Assembly: GCA_026391215.1 (NCBI GenBank)
Contig: JAPLDX010000106.1
Location: forward strand, 23,441 to 87,440
Direction of reading: 5' to 3'
From: Bacteroidia bacterium
Lineage (GTDB): Bacteria > Bacteroidota > Bacteroidia > Bacteroidales > VadinHA17
DNA: 64,000 bases
In this document: positions 43,485-52,823 of the stretch, one piece after another
Layout of the letters: every line of letters begins with the position of its first letter
Position numbering within the stretch: position 1 is the stretch's first letter
Program-made: the position numbers and the translations under genes
The notes under the pieces: generated by a model
What the model was told of the DNA's origin: nothing
The model's database searches: none
Seen by the model: the letters and a program-made list of their open reading frames with translations, nothing else

Positions 43485-45430
43485 TTGGACTCGTTAATGA
43501 ACTTATATAAAAGTGAAATATGATATGACCTTCCCGGTTGAGGATAATGAGCTATCGCCTGATAGCTTAAATTAAATACATTTTCAATCCGGAAATTTAC
43601 ATCAAACGAATGCTTCTTATACGGTATTTTAATCCCGGCAATGAAATTACTTACAGTATACCCCGGGAGATGCCGCGAATTATCTACAACTATATATCTA
43701 CGCCCTGTGAAAATCGTAGTCCAGACAGAATAAATGTTCTTGTACCTGGTAGATAATGATCCATTAGCCTGGTTCTCAGGAATATATATCAGCTGGTTCA
43801 TTATCTTTTCTTCAGTGCCGGCTTCTGCAGAAACTGACCTTGTAAAAGAATATCCTGCATTCAGATTAATTGAAAGCTCATTAAGCGAATACGCAGCTGA
43901 AAATGAAGACTCAAATCCTGTTGAATTGACCCTGCTCAGATTATCAGCAACCCAGTATGTATATTCACCAGGATGCCATTGTATCATGTCCCTTATAAGG
44001 TTTCTGAAGAAGCCCAGCTCAGAGCTTATTGAGATCGCCGGAGATAGTCTCTGGTTCATTTTATAGCCCAGATCGTATAGAAACGCATATTCGTTCTTAA
44101 GCTGCTCATTGCCACCGGGAAACCAGTAGCGGTCATTCATGGAAGGTACTCGGGATGTACGTGAAAATCCGGATCTAAGGAAATGATCCTCATCCGCAAA
44201 CAATCTGAATTCTGCACCTGCAGAAAAATCAGGGATAAGTAACACTGTATTATCCAGAGTTTCCCTTATCATAATGGTTGATCCGAAACGATTCCTGGAT
44301 TTTTTATCAGCAATAACAGTAATGGATGCTGTGTTTCTTGAAACATTGTTTTCGTAATTATTTGATTGAATGACATTTAGCTCATTATTTATGAAGATTC
44401 TCAGTTTAGTACTATTTAATATCCTTGTTTCAATACCGCCCTTAAGAGTGAATGAATTGGAAACATTTTTTGATTCAATTGATGCAAGAGGGTTGGAATA
44501 ATCAAGCCTGTCATGCATCCATGCTCCGGTAACGAAATAATCAGTTTTTCCTCTTTCAGATTTAAAGCTGAATATGCTTCTTATTGATTCATCAACCTGT
44601 TCCTCACCTTGAGTTCCTGATTGTATCAGCATTGATCCGGGAAGATTTCTGTCGGTTGACTGGTACCATATCCGGGCAGAAAAATCATTATCCTGCTTCC
44701 TCAGATAAAACTCCTGCAAGAAATCTTTCCGCGACAACTGGCTGTTCTCTCTTTTTTCCAGGACAGGTTCTGAGCTGATTTCAGTATTCAGATAGGGAAA
44801 ATCATTTTCGGTATAATTCACATGAGCTTTTGTAACTGACTGGAAATTGTCATTTCCTGTTTTTACACCTGCAAGCAGAACATACCTGCTAAAGCTTCCA
44901 ACGTCCGGATTGACCATAACACTAGTCCTGTTGCTCCAGTCAGGATTGTTTTCAAGGCTTATTATTCCGCCGATACCCCCGTTTCCGGTTTCCATCGAGG
45001 CCCCTCCCAGACTTATCCGGACGTCATCAATCAATCCTGATGTTATCAGCGAGAAATCGGTTTGTCCCAGCATCGGATTATTAATATTGATCCCATTCCA
45101 TGAGACCTGAGTATGTGAAGCACCTGTGCCGCGTAGAGAAGAAGTCGAGGAACCGCCTGATCCATAACTTTTTATAAAAACCTGGGAACTTAAAGCAAGC
45201 AGTTCGGCCAGTGAAATATTAGTGTAATTTTTAAGAAGTGTTGTATCAATGCTGATTTTCCTGAAACCGGGAAGATCTGAGCTTATCTGCTTTCTGCTGA
45301 TTATTACTTCCTTTATTCTTATTGTATCCTCACTTAATGAATTTTGTCCCTGCAGAGGAATATAGATAAAGAACACACCACAAAGCAGTATATGTCTGAG
45401 TATTGTTCCGGAAGCTTTCCTTTTTATCAT
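43481..45430 (-). CDS. TonB-dependent receptor, probable cobalamin transporter
   Basis: 649-aa outer-membrane receptor. A signal peptide leads to a TonB-box-like start (EDTIRIKEVIISRK), the plug domain (about 45-160; ISLAELLALSSQVFIKSYGSGGSSTSSLRGTGASHTQVSWNGI), and a 22-strand barrel ending in Phe-rich strands (VNFRIENVFNLSYQAIAHYPQPGRSYHISLLYKF). Length fits BtuB-like receptors without the N-terminal carboxypeptidase-like domain of SusC proteins. It is the first gene after the cobalamin riboswitch, which indicates B12 as the ligand. The next gene starts within its stop codon. Confidence 0.92.
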   Translation of the reverse strand: MIKRKASGTILRHILLCGVFFIYIPLQGQNSLSEDTIRIKEVIISRKQISSDLPGFRKISIDTTLLKNYTNISLAELLALSSQVFIKSYGSGGSSTSSLRGTGASHTQVSWNGININNPMLGQTDFSLITSGLIDDVRISLGGASMETGNGGIGGIISLENNPDWSNRTSVMVNPDVGSFSRYVLLAGVKTGNDNFQSVTKAHVNYTENDFPYLNTEISSEPVLEKRENSQLSRKDFLQEFYLRKQDNDFSARIWYQSTDRNLPGSMLIQSGTQGEEQVDESIRSIFSFKSERGKTDYFVTGAWMHDRLDYSNPLASIESKNVSNSFTLKGGIETRILNSTKLRIFINNELNVIQSNNYENNVSRNTASITVIADKKSRNRFGSTIMIRETLDNTVLLIPDFSAGAEFRLFADEDHFLRSGFSRTSRVPSMNDRYWFPGGNEQLKNEYAFLYDLGYKMNQRLSPAISISSELGFFRNLIRDMIQWHPGEYTYWVADNLSRVNSTGFESSFSAAYSLNELSINLNAGYSFTRSVSAEAGTEEKIMNQLIYIPENQANGSLSTRYKNIYSVWTTIFTGRRYIVVDNSRHLPGYTVSNFIAGIKIPYKKHSFDVNFRIENVFNLSYQAIAHYPQPGRSYHISLLYKFINESN

Positions 45431-45536
45431 TCCGTTCCTTCGTTTTAATAGTGACCTATATCCGGGGATTTCAGAAGGATAAGAATGGAATCATTTGAGA
45501 CTCTGAGCCTTACTTCCCGAAAGCCTTGAACATAGT

Positions 45537-45725
45537 TTGTCTGGCAGGTCTTCTGACTTGTCCCGGTCTTATGAAGCCTTCCCATCCCGTTATACCGGAA
45601 CAGTGGCAGGTTATCATAAAACCATCATCGTTAGAACGATCGGGCATCACAGCAGCGGGTACTGTCGCGGATTCACACCGCATTCCCTTTTCATTGCAAT
45701 GATTTTATTTCATTGCAACACCAAT
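45537..45725 (-). promoter_or_regulatory. Cobalamin riboswitch controlling the B12 uptake operon
   Basis: On the reverse strand the conserved elements appear in order: a 9-bp hairpin TTGCAATGA/TCATTGCAA (45695-45719), GGGAATGCGGTGTGAATCCGC, ACAGTACCCGCTGCTGTGA, the B12 box GCCACTG near 45611 with GGGAAGGC near 45580, and the closing segment AAGTCAGAAGACCTGCC. It ends about 107 nt before the TonB receptor ATG. CAAAGATA (45732-45739) reads as a reverse -7 box, giving a start near 45725. Binding of adenosylcobalamin would be expected to repress expression. It accounts for most of the 370-bp gap. Confidence 0.93.
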
Positions 45726-45800
45726 ACGAAACAAAGATAAATTATTTTTGATGTAAATAACTGTTAATAAACGACTGAGATATTAACAGAATAAAAAATA

Positions 45801-47999
45801 TTAGTCAGGGATCAGGTCTTTCCTGATCTTTATAATTATGGTTTTATGTTCACCTTTCGCGAGATCAAAAAACGAAATATTTGAAAGTATCCTGTCACCT
45901 ATCCTGTTACCGGTTACCACCATATAATGTCCTGGTGTCAACGGCAACTCTTTTTTAAAAGTATTTATGCGCTTATTGTACTCATATTCAAGAGTATTGT
46001 AGCGTCCGTTCTCAAAACGAGCAATGGTAAAATGAGTATAGTATTCCGGGACAGGATTGACGTCAGGTGATGTGAATTTCAGAAATCCCTTTTCAGATGA
46101 AGGATGTTTCTGATCGGCAAAATAGACATCGGTCCATTCAGAATTCTTATAGAATTGTGGCACCATGCTTCCAGGTTCAAGCCTGGCCGGTATTCCCAGG
46201 GTTCTGCAAACAGCAACAAAAAAGATAGATCTTGACCTGGAATCCGAGACTCTCAGCTCATTTGCACCTATCGGAGTTAAAGGCGTTTTTGAATAATTCT
46301 CACTGTCTGCAATTATTATATTCTTTTCCAGCCATTCAGTGATCAGGGCAGGAGAATCAGATGCATTGATTTTCAGCTCCTCAGGAAGGTTCTTTAAGAA
46401 ATAACTTCGCCAGGAGACAAGAATTTCATTTGAAATACGAGGATTAAGAACATACTGAATGAACAATGAATCATCCATATCTTCAATATCGGTGCAGAAT
46501 GGTACAGAGTACATAAGATGATCTGTCAGGATGTTCTCCCTGGTGTCTCTGAGGTCTTTTTCTGCAATAACTTCAAGGAGTGAGATAGCTATCTTTTTCA
46601 AAGTATCAGGAGTATAATTCAGAAAATTAATAATGCTTCTGTAATTACCCATACTCCTGTCAATTATCTTCGTAATCTTTGTACTGTCATTCCCAAACTG
46701 ACTGGCAAAGATCTTTGCTTCATCAGGTTTGATCCAGAAATTAATATATTTCTGTCTGATGGCGTTTTCTGCATCAAGCCTTAAAGAGTTAGCTTCTGAG
46801 AGTTCGGAAGATGGTCCTGGTAACGGTTTGGGTGCCAGCGGTACTTCAAGATCAAGATCAATGCTCAGAGGGGCATTATGACTCCGTAAAGTCAATATTA
46901 ATGTATCAGTCCCTGCAACCGAAATTTTCCTGAAATCAAAATCATCATCCTTCCTGGCCCATACCAGAAGATCTCCAAGTCCTGTCATAAATCCGCTTAT
47001 TCCGTTATTTTCTGACATTACTGAAGCCAGGGGGTAGAATTCGGCATAATTATAAAGTTGGAACTCTACCGTTGCATCTTTAACAGGATTGCCCAGGGAA
47101 TCAACAGTTTTTACGTAAATCTGTTTCGTTACAGCATATTTCGGGAGATTGTTTATCTCAGCATATTTTTCATGACTGTTAATAATAATTTCATTGCCGT
47201 TATAGGCACCGAAAGCTTTTGTATGAACGAGCATTGCACGACGTGCCGGTTCAGAAAACCATCCGCGATCGATAACCGGTTCTGGTTCACAGGCGCCCAT
47301 ATAATACCACTCTCCGTTGTTCCATATCTCAACCCAGGCATGATTATCGTCACTGTGAGCCCATCTTGGAGTATAAACCTGTCGGGCTGGTATTCCCGCG
47401 GTCCTAAGGGCAGCAACGGTGAATGTTGACTCCTCCCCGCATCTTCCCCTTGCCGACAGGATGGTGCTCATAGGCGCTGATGTTCTTGAATCGGATGGCT
47501 GATATGTGACTTTTTCGTGGCACCAGTGATTTATCTCGAGAGCTGCCTCAATTATATCCTTTTCCTTGATCCTATTCATAATCTCATCATAATAGATGAT
47601 CCTGAATGAATCAAGGTTCTCATTGTTTACCCTTACAGGTAAAACATAATGAAGAAAAACATCTTCAGGAATTATTTTCCCCCAGGGAGTTTCCTCCCTG
47701 GTTCTGAGCGACATATCAACATTTGCAAGAAAGAACTCACCAGTACAATCAGCCAGATCATTTAACGGCATATAGGCATAAAGGAATTTCAAGGCTTCTG
47801 TTTGCCTTAACGAAAGATTATTTTCAAATACTGAAAATATATGCTCATTCCTATTCTGCGCAAGGTTTTCAGCTTGAGAAAAAGAAACATAAACTTTATC
47901 CCTGTAATCCTTATTTTTAATAAGATGGTCAGTGGTGCAACCGGAAGCCGTGATTAAGATAATATTAATCAGAGCACAGTATCTGTATTTCATAATCAA
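45801..47999 (-). CDS. Transglutaminase-like lipoprotein with two core-like domains
   Basis: 732-aa lipoprotein (lipobox LITASGC, Cys21). The first transglutaminase-like domain has Cys187 in ARGRCGEESTFTVAALRTAGIPARQVYT and His220 in SDDNHAWVEIW; the third position, usually Asp, lies in MGACEPEP. A beta-sandwich middle (about 290-400) precedes a second domain (about 480-650), where RVSDSRSRSIFFVAVCRTLGIPARLEPGS mirrors the first but lacks the active Cys, so it is probably structural. Such proteins may act as proteases or cross-linkers in the envelope. The LacI regulator gene is 6 nt upstream on the same strand. Confidence 0.85.
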   Translation of the reverse strand: MIMKYRYCALINIILITASGCTTDHLIKNKDYRDKVYVSFSQAENLAQNRNEHIFSVFENNLSLRQTEALKFLYAYMPLNDLADCTGEFFLANVDMSLRTREETPWGKIIPEDVFLHYVLPVRVNNENLDSFRIIYYDEIMNRIKEKDIIEAALEINHWCHEKVTYQPSDSRTSAPMSTILSARGRCGEESTFTVAALRTAGIPARQVYTPRWAHSDDNHAWVEIWNNGEWYYMGACEPEPVIDRGWFSEPARRAMLVHTKAFGAYNGNEIIINSHEKYAEINNLPKYAVTKQIYVKTVDSLGNPVKDATVEFQLYNYAEFYPLASVMSENNGISGFMTGLGDLLVWARKDDDFDFRKISVAGTDTLILTLRSHNAPLSIDLDLEVPLAPKPLPGPSSELSEANSLRLDAENAIRQKYINFWIKPDEAKIFASQFGNDSTKITKIIDRSMGNYRSIINFLNYTPDTLKKIAISLLEVIAEKDLRDTRENILTDHLMYSVPFCTDIEDMDDSLFIQYVLNPRISNEILVSWRSYFLKNLPEELKINASDSPALITEWLEKNIIIADSENYSKTPLTPIGANELRVSDSRSRSIFFVAVCRTLGIPARLEPGSMVPQFYKNSEWTDVYFADQKHPSSEKGFLKFTSPDVNPVPEYYTHFTIARFENGRYNTLEYEYNKRINTFKKELPLTPGHYMVVTGNRIGDRILSNISFFDLAKGEHKTIIIKIRKDLIPD

Positions 48000-48005
48000 A
48001 TATTT

Positions 48006-49040
48006 CTAAAGAGTTCCGCAGGAATTCCTGACAATCAGCTCCGGTGTTATATTTACCTGCCGCTTGAATTTACCTTTCCCTGAATTCCTGACTTCCGACC
48101 AGATCATGTTTGCAACTTTGATCGCTATTCCCGGAAGGGGTTTTCTTAGGCAGGTCAAGGGTGAAAACATAAGATCAAAGCCGGCACCTTCTTCCATGGA
48201 TATGACTGCAATGTCCTGGGGAACACGCAGCTTCTTTTTACGCAATATTGCCATCAATGGGTAGACCAAGAATGAATTCATTACAATAATGACATCAGCC
48301 CTATAGGGCGGGCGTAGAAATTTATCAAGCTGTGAAAAATCAATATCGCTATCAGAAGCTGAATTATCAAACTCCAGCAGCACAGGTTTATTAATAGTTT
48401 CTATCTTGCTGAATGCGTCTTCTATCTCATTCAGATTATTCCGGTCAGCCTTGATGGATTTTCTGTCTGCGGCAATTACTATATTATGATAACCAAGTTT
48501 TGCTATATGGTTTGTAACGAGCCTTGCTCCTGCTGAATAATCGGTGCATACAGTATTGAGGCGCAAAGTCTTTGGTAATTTTTCAAGCAGTATAAACGGA
48601 TAATCTGTAGAGCGCAGGTTACGTATTGTGGTATCATCAGCAGCATCTCCTACCAGGATCATGCCGCTGAAGAATTTTTTGAAAGCTCCGGTAAGCCTGT
48701 CAAATCTCTGATCATCAGGATCCCTGGTTATTATAGAGAATCCTACACCAATGCTGGCGAATGCTTTTTGCAGATAGGGAGTTATTCCTGCAACAAAAGG
48801 ATCTCCAAGTGAGGGTACTATCATACCTATCACACCGGGTTTTTCATCAACAGACGACAATTCATTTTTTTCATCAAGTGAAGTGAAATAGCCCATCTGC
48901 TTTGCCAGTGCAAGTACCCTTTCCTGGGTATCTTTTCTTATGCCGTGTTGGTCGGCCTTATTATTCAGTACTAATGAAACGAGAGTGCCAGAGACACCTA
49001 ATTTAGCTGCTAAATCTTTGTTTTTAAACTTTTTACCCAT
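48006..49040 (-). CDS. LacI-family transcriptional regulator
   Basis: 344-aa repressor: helix-turn-helix FKNKDLAAKLGVSGTLVSLVLNNKADQHGIRKDTQERVLALAKQMGY at the N-terminus, then a periplasmic-binding-like ligand domain (PGVIGMIVPSLGDPFVAGI through DIAVISMEEGAGFDLMFSPLTCLRKPLPGIA). The ligand is probably a sugar but not identifiable. The frame runs back to an ATG at 49130, but that start lies inside the yidC terminator hairpin, and a -7-like CAAATTTA sits at 49091-49098, so the ATG at 49040 (MGKKFKNKD) is correct. It may control the adjacent transglutaminase-like gene. Confidence 0.92.
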   Translation of the reverse strand: MGKKFKNKDLAAKLGVSGTLVSLVLNNKADQHGIRKDTQERVLALAKQMGYFTSLDEKNELSSVDEKPGVIGMIVPSLGDPFVAGITPYLQKAFASIGVGFSIITRDPDDQRFDRLTGAFKKFFSGMILVGDAADDTTIRNLRSTDYPFILLEKLPKTLRLNTVCTDYSAGARLVTNHIAKLGYHNIVIAADRKSIKADRNNLNEIEDAFSKIETINKPVLLEFDNSASDSDIDFSQLDKFLRPPYRADVIIVMNSFLVYPLMAILRKKKLRVPQDIAVISMEEGAGFDLMFSPLTCLRKPLPGIAIKVANMIWSEVRNSGKGKFKRQVNITPELIVRNSCGTL

Positions 49041-49110
49041 TGTCCCGAAGTATGAGGAACTAAATTTAGAAGTTTTTTCTAATGTTGTCACAAATTTAAT
49101 ATTTTTTAAC

Positions 49111-49141
49111 AAAAAAGCTGCCCGGAACATTACCTGGCAGC
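49111..49141 (-). terminator. Rho-independent terminator after yidC
   Basis: On the reverse strand GCTGCC (49136-49141) pairs with GGCAGC (49117-49122), followed by six T (49111-49116). It starts 28 nt after the yidC stop. Confidence 0.72.
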
Positions 49142-49168
49142 CTTCACTGTATCTGAAATAATCAATAA

Positions 49169-51136
49169 TTATCTTTTCGGCGGAGTTACGCCTCTTTGCT
49201 TTGCTGCTGCTTCAAGCCTCTGCTGCCATTTTGATTTTTTGACCGGCTTTTTGCGGTTCTCTTCAATAGCAGCCAGAACTTTGTCCTTATCAATAAAACG
49301 CTTGGTAATCATGTTCTGTCCCCAGGTAAGCATATTAGCCAGGAAATAATAATATGTCAGACCTGCTGGAAAATTATTCATCATAACCAGGAACATCACA
49401 GGCATCATGTACATCATTACCTTCATTCCCGGCTGATCCTGTCCTGCTTGCTGACCTGACATCTTTGTTGTGATCACGGATGAAATTGTCATAAGAATCG
49501 TGAAGAGGCTGACATGACTACCATACATCGGTATGTTAAACGGCAGATTCAGGATTGAATCATATGTTGAAAGATCCGTAGCCCAGAGAAATGGTTCCTG
49601 TCTTAATTCGATTGATACAGGGAAAAACCTGAACATTGCAAACAGGATTGGAAACTGCAGAAGCATCGGCAGGCATCCTCCCATTGGATTTATTCCAGCT
49701 CTTTTATACAGATCCATGGTCGCCTGCTGTTTTTTCATGGCATCATCCTTGTTTGGATATTTCTTGCCAATCTCATCTACCATGGGTTTCAGTACCGCCA
49801 TTTTTGCCTGCGACTGGTAGGATTTGAATGTAAGAGGGAACAGGACTATTTTAATTAAAATGGTGAGGATCAGAATTATGAGTCCATAATTGCTTATATA
49901 TCTTTCAAGCCAGTTAAATACAGGTATTATTACAAACCGGTTGATCCATCCTATAATGTTCTTGCCAAGGATTATTATCTTATCCAGATCCTGGCCTTCT
50001 TTTCTCAGTGTGGAAATGTGATTGGGGCCAAAGTACAGCCTCATTCCAAGATTTGTCTCCTCACCTGAATTAAAAGGAACACCTATTTCCGCAGTATAAT
50101 ACCTTATATATTTTTTTGATGTAAGGGTTTTGGTTGAGACCACGGATCCATTCAGGAAAAAATCATCGCTGATTATGATAGATGAAAAGAATTGATCAAC
50201 AAATGCAACCCAGCTTAATTTGGTTGTAAGATCCACCTCTTCAACCTCCTTGTTTGAGCTGAGCCTTAGTCCATCAACTTCATCCTGGTAGTATTTATAT
50301 TTAATTGTAGTATAGCGTTCCTCGTTCTGTCTTCCCTTTTCCTGCTGGGGAATGTACATCCGCCAGTCAAGGGTTATAGTGTTCTGATTGGCTGGTAAGA
50401 TTTCAGCCAGGTTTCTGAAGGTGACATCAAAGTCGAGGCTGTACTTTTCAGGTTCCAGGGTATATTTATATTCAATGTACCTGTCATCACCTGCCAGAAG
50501 CCTGAGGATCACGCTTAATGGCTGCGATTCAACCACGTAAAATCTTTCTTCCGAGACAGGCTTGAAATAAAGATCATTTGTCATAACAGCTTTATTGTCG
50601 GCAGTGAAAAAATTGAATCCGAAGTTTGTGGAATCACCTGAGAACAGAATCAAAGGCAGTGAATCGTGTGTGGTATATTCTTTAAGACGTGCTGAATAAA
50701 CCCTTCCTCCCTTCATAGAAATCTTTAATTCAATCTTATCATTTTCAAGAGTAATAAAGCCTCCTTCTCCGTTTGCTGCTTCAGAAAATTGTCCATACCG
50801 GCTACCATCGGTTGCGGTGGAAGCAGGAACAACGGGTCTGTTTTCTACTGCAACTGCTTTAACTTCTGTTGTATCTTTGACTGGTTCTGCAGGTACTATG
50901 CCGAGCTTAATATTAAGCTCATTAAGCTCTTCCAGCACAGCTGGATCATTTGGCTTGAATCTCAAAGCATTAACATATTCTGTCCTTGCGCGCTCCAGGT
51001 TACCCTTTGCGACTTCAGCTTCGGCAACCGCTACTGCCTTTTGATAGCCTTTTTTAAGCCGGGAGTTATTAAATATGCTTGCTCCAATGAAGATCGCAAT
51101 AATCAGAACAATTCCTATAATCGTATTCTTATCCAT
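49169..51136 (-). CDS. yidC: Membrane protein insertase YidC
   Basis: 655-aa insertase/foldase for inner-membrane proteins, working alone or with SecYEG. First helix TIIGIVLIIAIFIGASIF (5-22), large periplasmic beta domain (about 110-370), then the conserved five-helix core: YGLIILILTILIKIVLFPLTFKSYQSQAKM with the cytoplasmic loop, GGCLPMLLQFPILFAMFRFFP, and MPVMFLVMMNNFPAGLTYYYFLANML, ending in a basic tail. Unusual is one TPR-like repeat (VAKGNLERARTEYVNALRFKPNDPAVLEELNELN, about 43-76) between the first helix and the periplasmic domain. Thirty-four nt separate it from pyrG upstream. Confidence 0.96.
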   Translation of the reverse strand: MDKNTIIGIVLIIAIFIGASIFNNSRLKKGYQKAVAVAEAEVAKGNLERARTEYVNALRFKPNDPAVLEELNELNIKLGIVPAEPVKDTTEVKAVAVENRPVVPASTATDGSRYGQFSEAANGEGGFITLENDKIELKISMKGGRVYSARLKEYTTHDSLPLILFSGDSTNFGFNFFTADNKAVMTNDLYFKPVSEERFYVVESQPLSVILRLLAGDDRYIEYKYTLEPEKYSLDFDVTFRNLAEILPANQNTITLDWRMYIPQQEKGRQNEERYTTIKYKYYQDEVDGLRLSSNKEVEEVDLTTKLSWVAFVDQFFSSIIISDDFFLNGSVVSTKTLTSKKYIRYYTAEIGVPFNSGEETNLGMRLYFGPNHISTLRKEGQDLDKIIILGKNIIGWINRFVIIPVFNWLERYISNYGLIILILTILIKIVLFPLTFKSYQSQAKMAVLKPMVDEIGKKYPNKDDAMKKQQATMDLYKRAGINPMGGCLPMLLQFPILFAMFRFFPVSIELRQEPFLWATDLSTYDSILNLPFNIPMYGSHVSLFTILMTISSVITTKMSGQQAGQDQPGMKVMMYMMPVMFLVMMNNFPAGLTYYYFLANMLTWGQNMITKRFIDKDKVLAAIEENRKKPVKKSKWQQRLEAAAKQRGVTPPKR

Positions 51137-51170
51137 TCTGCCATTTTTTTTATTTATCTGTAATTTCTCT

Positions 51171-52781
51171 TCATCCCTTCCTGTTTATGCAAGCCTTAAT
51201 GAACTGAACAAAGAGAGGATGAGGATTTATTACAGTACTGCTGTATTCCGGATGAAACTGAACCCCGACGAACCATTTATGGTCAGTTAGTTCCATTATT
51301 TCAACAAGTCCCGAATCAGGATTAATTCCAACAGGGATCATTCCATTATCCCTAAACTGATCCAGGTATTTATCGTTGAATTCATACCTGTGACGATGCC
51401 GCTCCACTGTCTCGGTTTTTCCATAAGCAGCATAGCTTTTTGAATTTTTACTTATTACACATTTATAACCTCCAAGTCTCATAGTTCCTCCCTTATCGGT
51501 CACACTTTTCTGTTCCTCCATGAGATCAATTACAGGATATGCAGTTTTATGATCAATTTCTGTTGAATGAGCTCCGGTGAGGTTAAGAACATTCCGTGCA
51601 AATTCAATTACAGCACATTGCATTCCAAGACAGATCCCCAGAAATGGCACATTATTTTCTCTGGCATATTTTGCTGCAGCAATCTTACCATCTATTCCTC
51701 TTGCCCCGAATCCGGGTGCTACCAGTATCCCGTCAAGATTTCCAAGCCGCTCATTCATGTTTGTTTCATTTATATCCTCTGACTGGATATAATCAATATT
51801 TATTTTACATTCATTTGTTGAGCCGCTGTGTATTAATGACTCCGAGATTGATTTATAAGCGTCAGGAAGTTCTACATATTTACCCACCAGGCCTATCTTG
51901 ATTGAATGTTTCGGATTCTTAAGTCTTTTCAGGAACTCTCTCCAGTTTGTGAGATCAGGTGCTTCTCCAATTGGCAAACCAAGTTTAGTTAGTACTGTCT
52001 GGTCAAGCTTTTCATCCAGCATTTTAATCGGGACCTCATAAATTGTAGAGACATTCACCGATTCCACTACGGCTTTTTCCTCTACGTTGCAGAAAAGTGC
52101 AACTTTACGTTTAATGCCGGCATTAAGGTTTCTTTCTGTCCGTAAAACCAGTATATCGGGTTGAATCCCTTCTTCAAGCAACGTCTTTACTGAATGCTGG
52201 GTAGGCTTTGTTTTTGATTCACCGGTCGCAGCTAAGTAAGGGACTAGAGTAAGATGGATCACAATACAGTTCTGGGCCCCAAGCTCCCATTTCAGCTGGC
52301 GGACCGCTTCAATGTAAGGCAACGATTCAATATCACCCACAGTCCCTCCTATTTCTGTAAGAACGATTTCAAATTTATTTCCGGCGCTTACAAGTTTGAT
52401 CCTCCTCTTTATTTCATCGGTGATATGAGGAATGATCTGGACGGTTTTTCCGAGGTAGTCTCCCTTTCTCTCTTTCTCAATTACTGTCTGGTAGATCTTT
52501 CCAGTAGTAACATTATTCACCTTGCCTGTCGGAACATTCAGAAACCTTTCATAATGGCCAAGATCCAGATCAGTTTCGGCGCCATCCAGAGTAACATAGC
52601 ATTCACCATGCTCATAAGGATTGAGTGTTCCCGGGTCAACGTTTATATAGGGATCAAGTTTTTGAATTGTCACTGAATAGCCTCTTGCCTGCAGTAATTT
52701 TGCAAGAGATGCCGCCAGGGTCCCTTTCCCGAGTGAAGAAGTAACCCCTCCGGTAATAAATATGTATTTTACATCTTTCAA
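51171..52781 (-). CDS. pyrG: CTP synthase
   Basis: 536-aa enzyme making CTP from UTP, ATP and glutamine. N-terminal synthase domain: YIFITGGVTSSLGKGTLAASLAKLL (P-loop), DPYINVDPGTLNPYEHGECYV, GGTVGDIESLPYIEA. C-terminal class I glutamine amidotransferase: GILVAPGFGARG, nucleophile Cys in FLGICLGMQ, and His/Glu in VGVQFHPEYSS. All catalytic elements are present and length is standard. Likely co-transcribed with yidC downstream. Confidence 0.98.
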   Translation of the reverse strand: MKDVKYIFITGGVTSSLGKGTLAASLAKLLQARGYSVTIQKLDPYINVDPGTLNPYEHGECYVTLDGAETDLDLGHYERFLNVPTGKVNNVTTGKIYQTVIEKERKGDYLGKTVQIIPHITDEIKRRIKLVSAGNKFEIVLTEIGGTVGDIESLPYIEAVRQLKWELGAQNCIVIHLTLVPYLAATGESKTKPTQHSVKTLLEEGIQPDILVLRTERNLNAGIKRKVALFCNVEEKAVVESVNVSTIYEVPIKMLDEKLDQTVLTKLGLPIGEAPDLTNWREFLKRLKNPKHSIKIGLVGKYVELPDAYKSISESLIHSGSTNECKINIDYIQSEDINETNMNERLGNLDGILVAPGFGARGIDGKIAAAKYARENNVPFLGICLGMQCAVIEFARNVLNLTGAHSTEIDHKTAYPVIDLMEEQKSVTDKGGTMRLGGYKCVISKNSKSYAAYGKTETVERHRHRYEFNDKYLDQFRDNGMIPVGINPDSGLVEIMELTDHKWFVGVQFHPEYSSTVINPHPLFVQFIKACINRKG

Positions 52782-52823
52782 AATAAGAAGAATCTGCTGC
52801 TGTATAATTTAAATCATCCGGTA

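Noticed and set aside
49041..49130. Longer N-terminus of the LacI regulator starting at 49130
   Set aside because: Those codons lie inside the yidC terminator hairpin and a likely promoter, so they are not translated.
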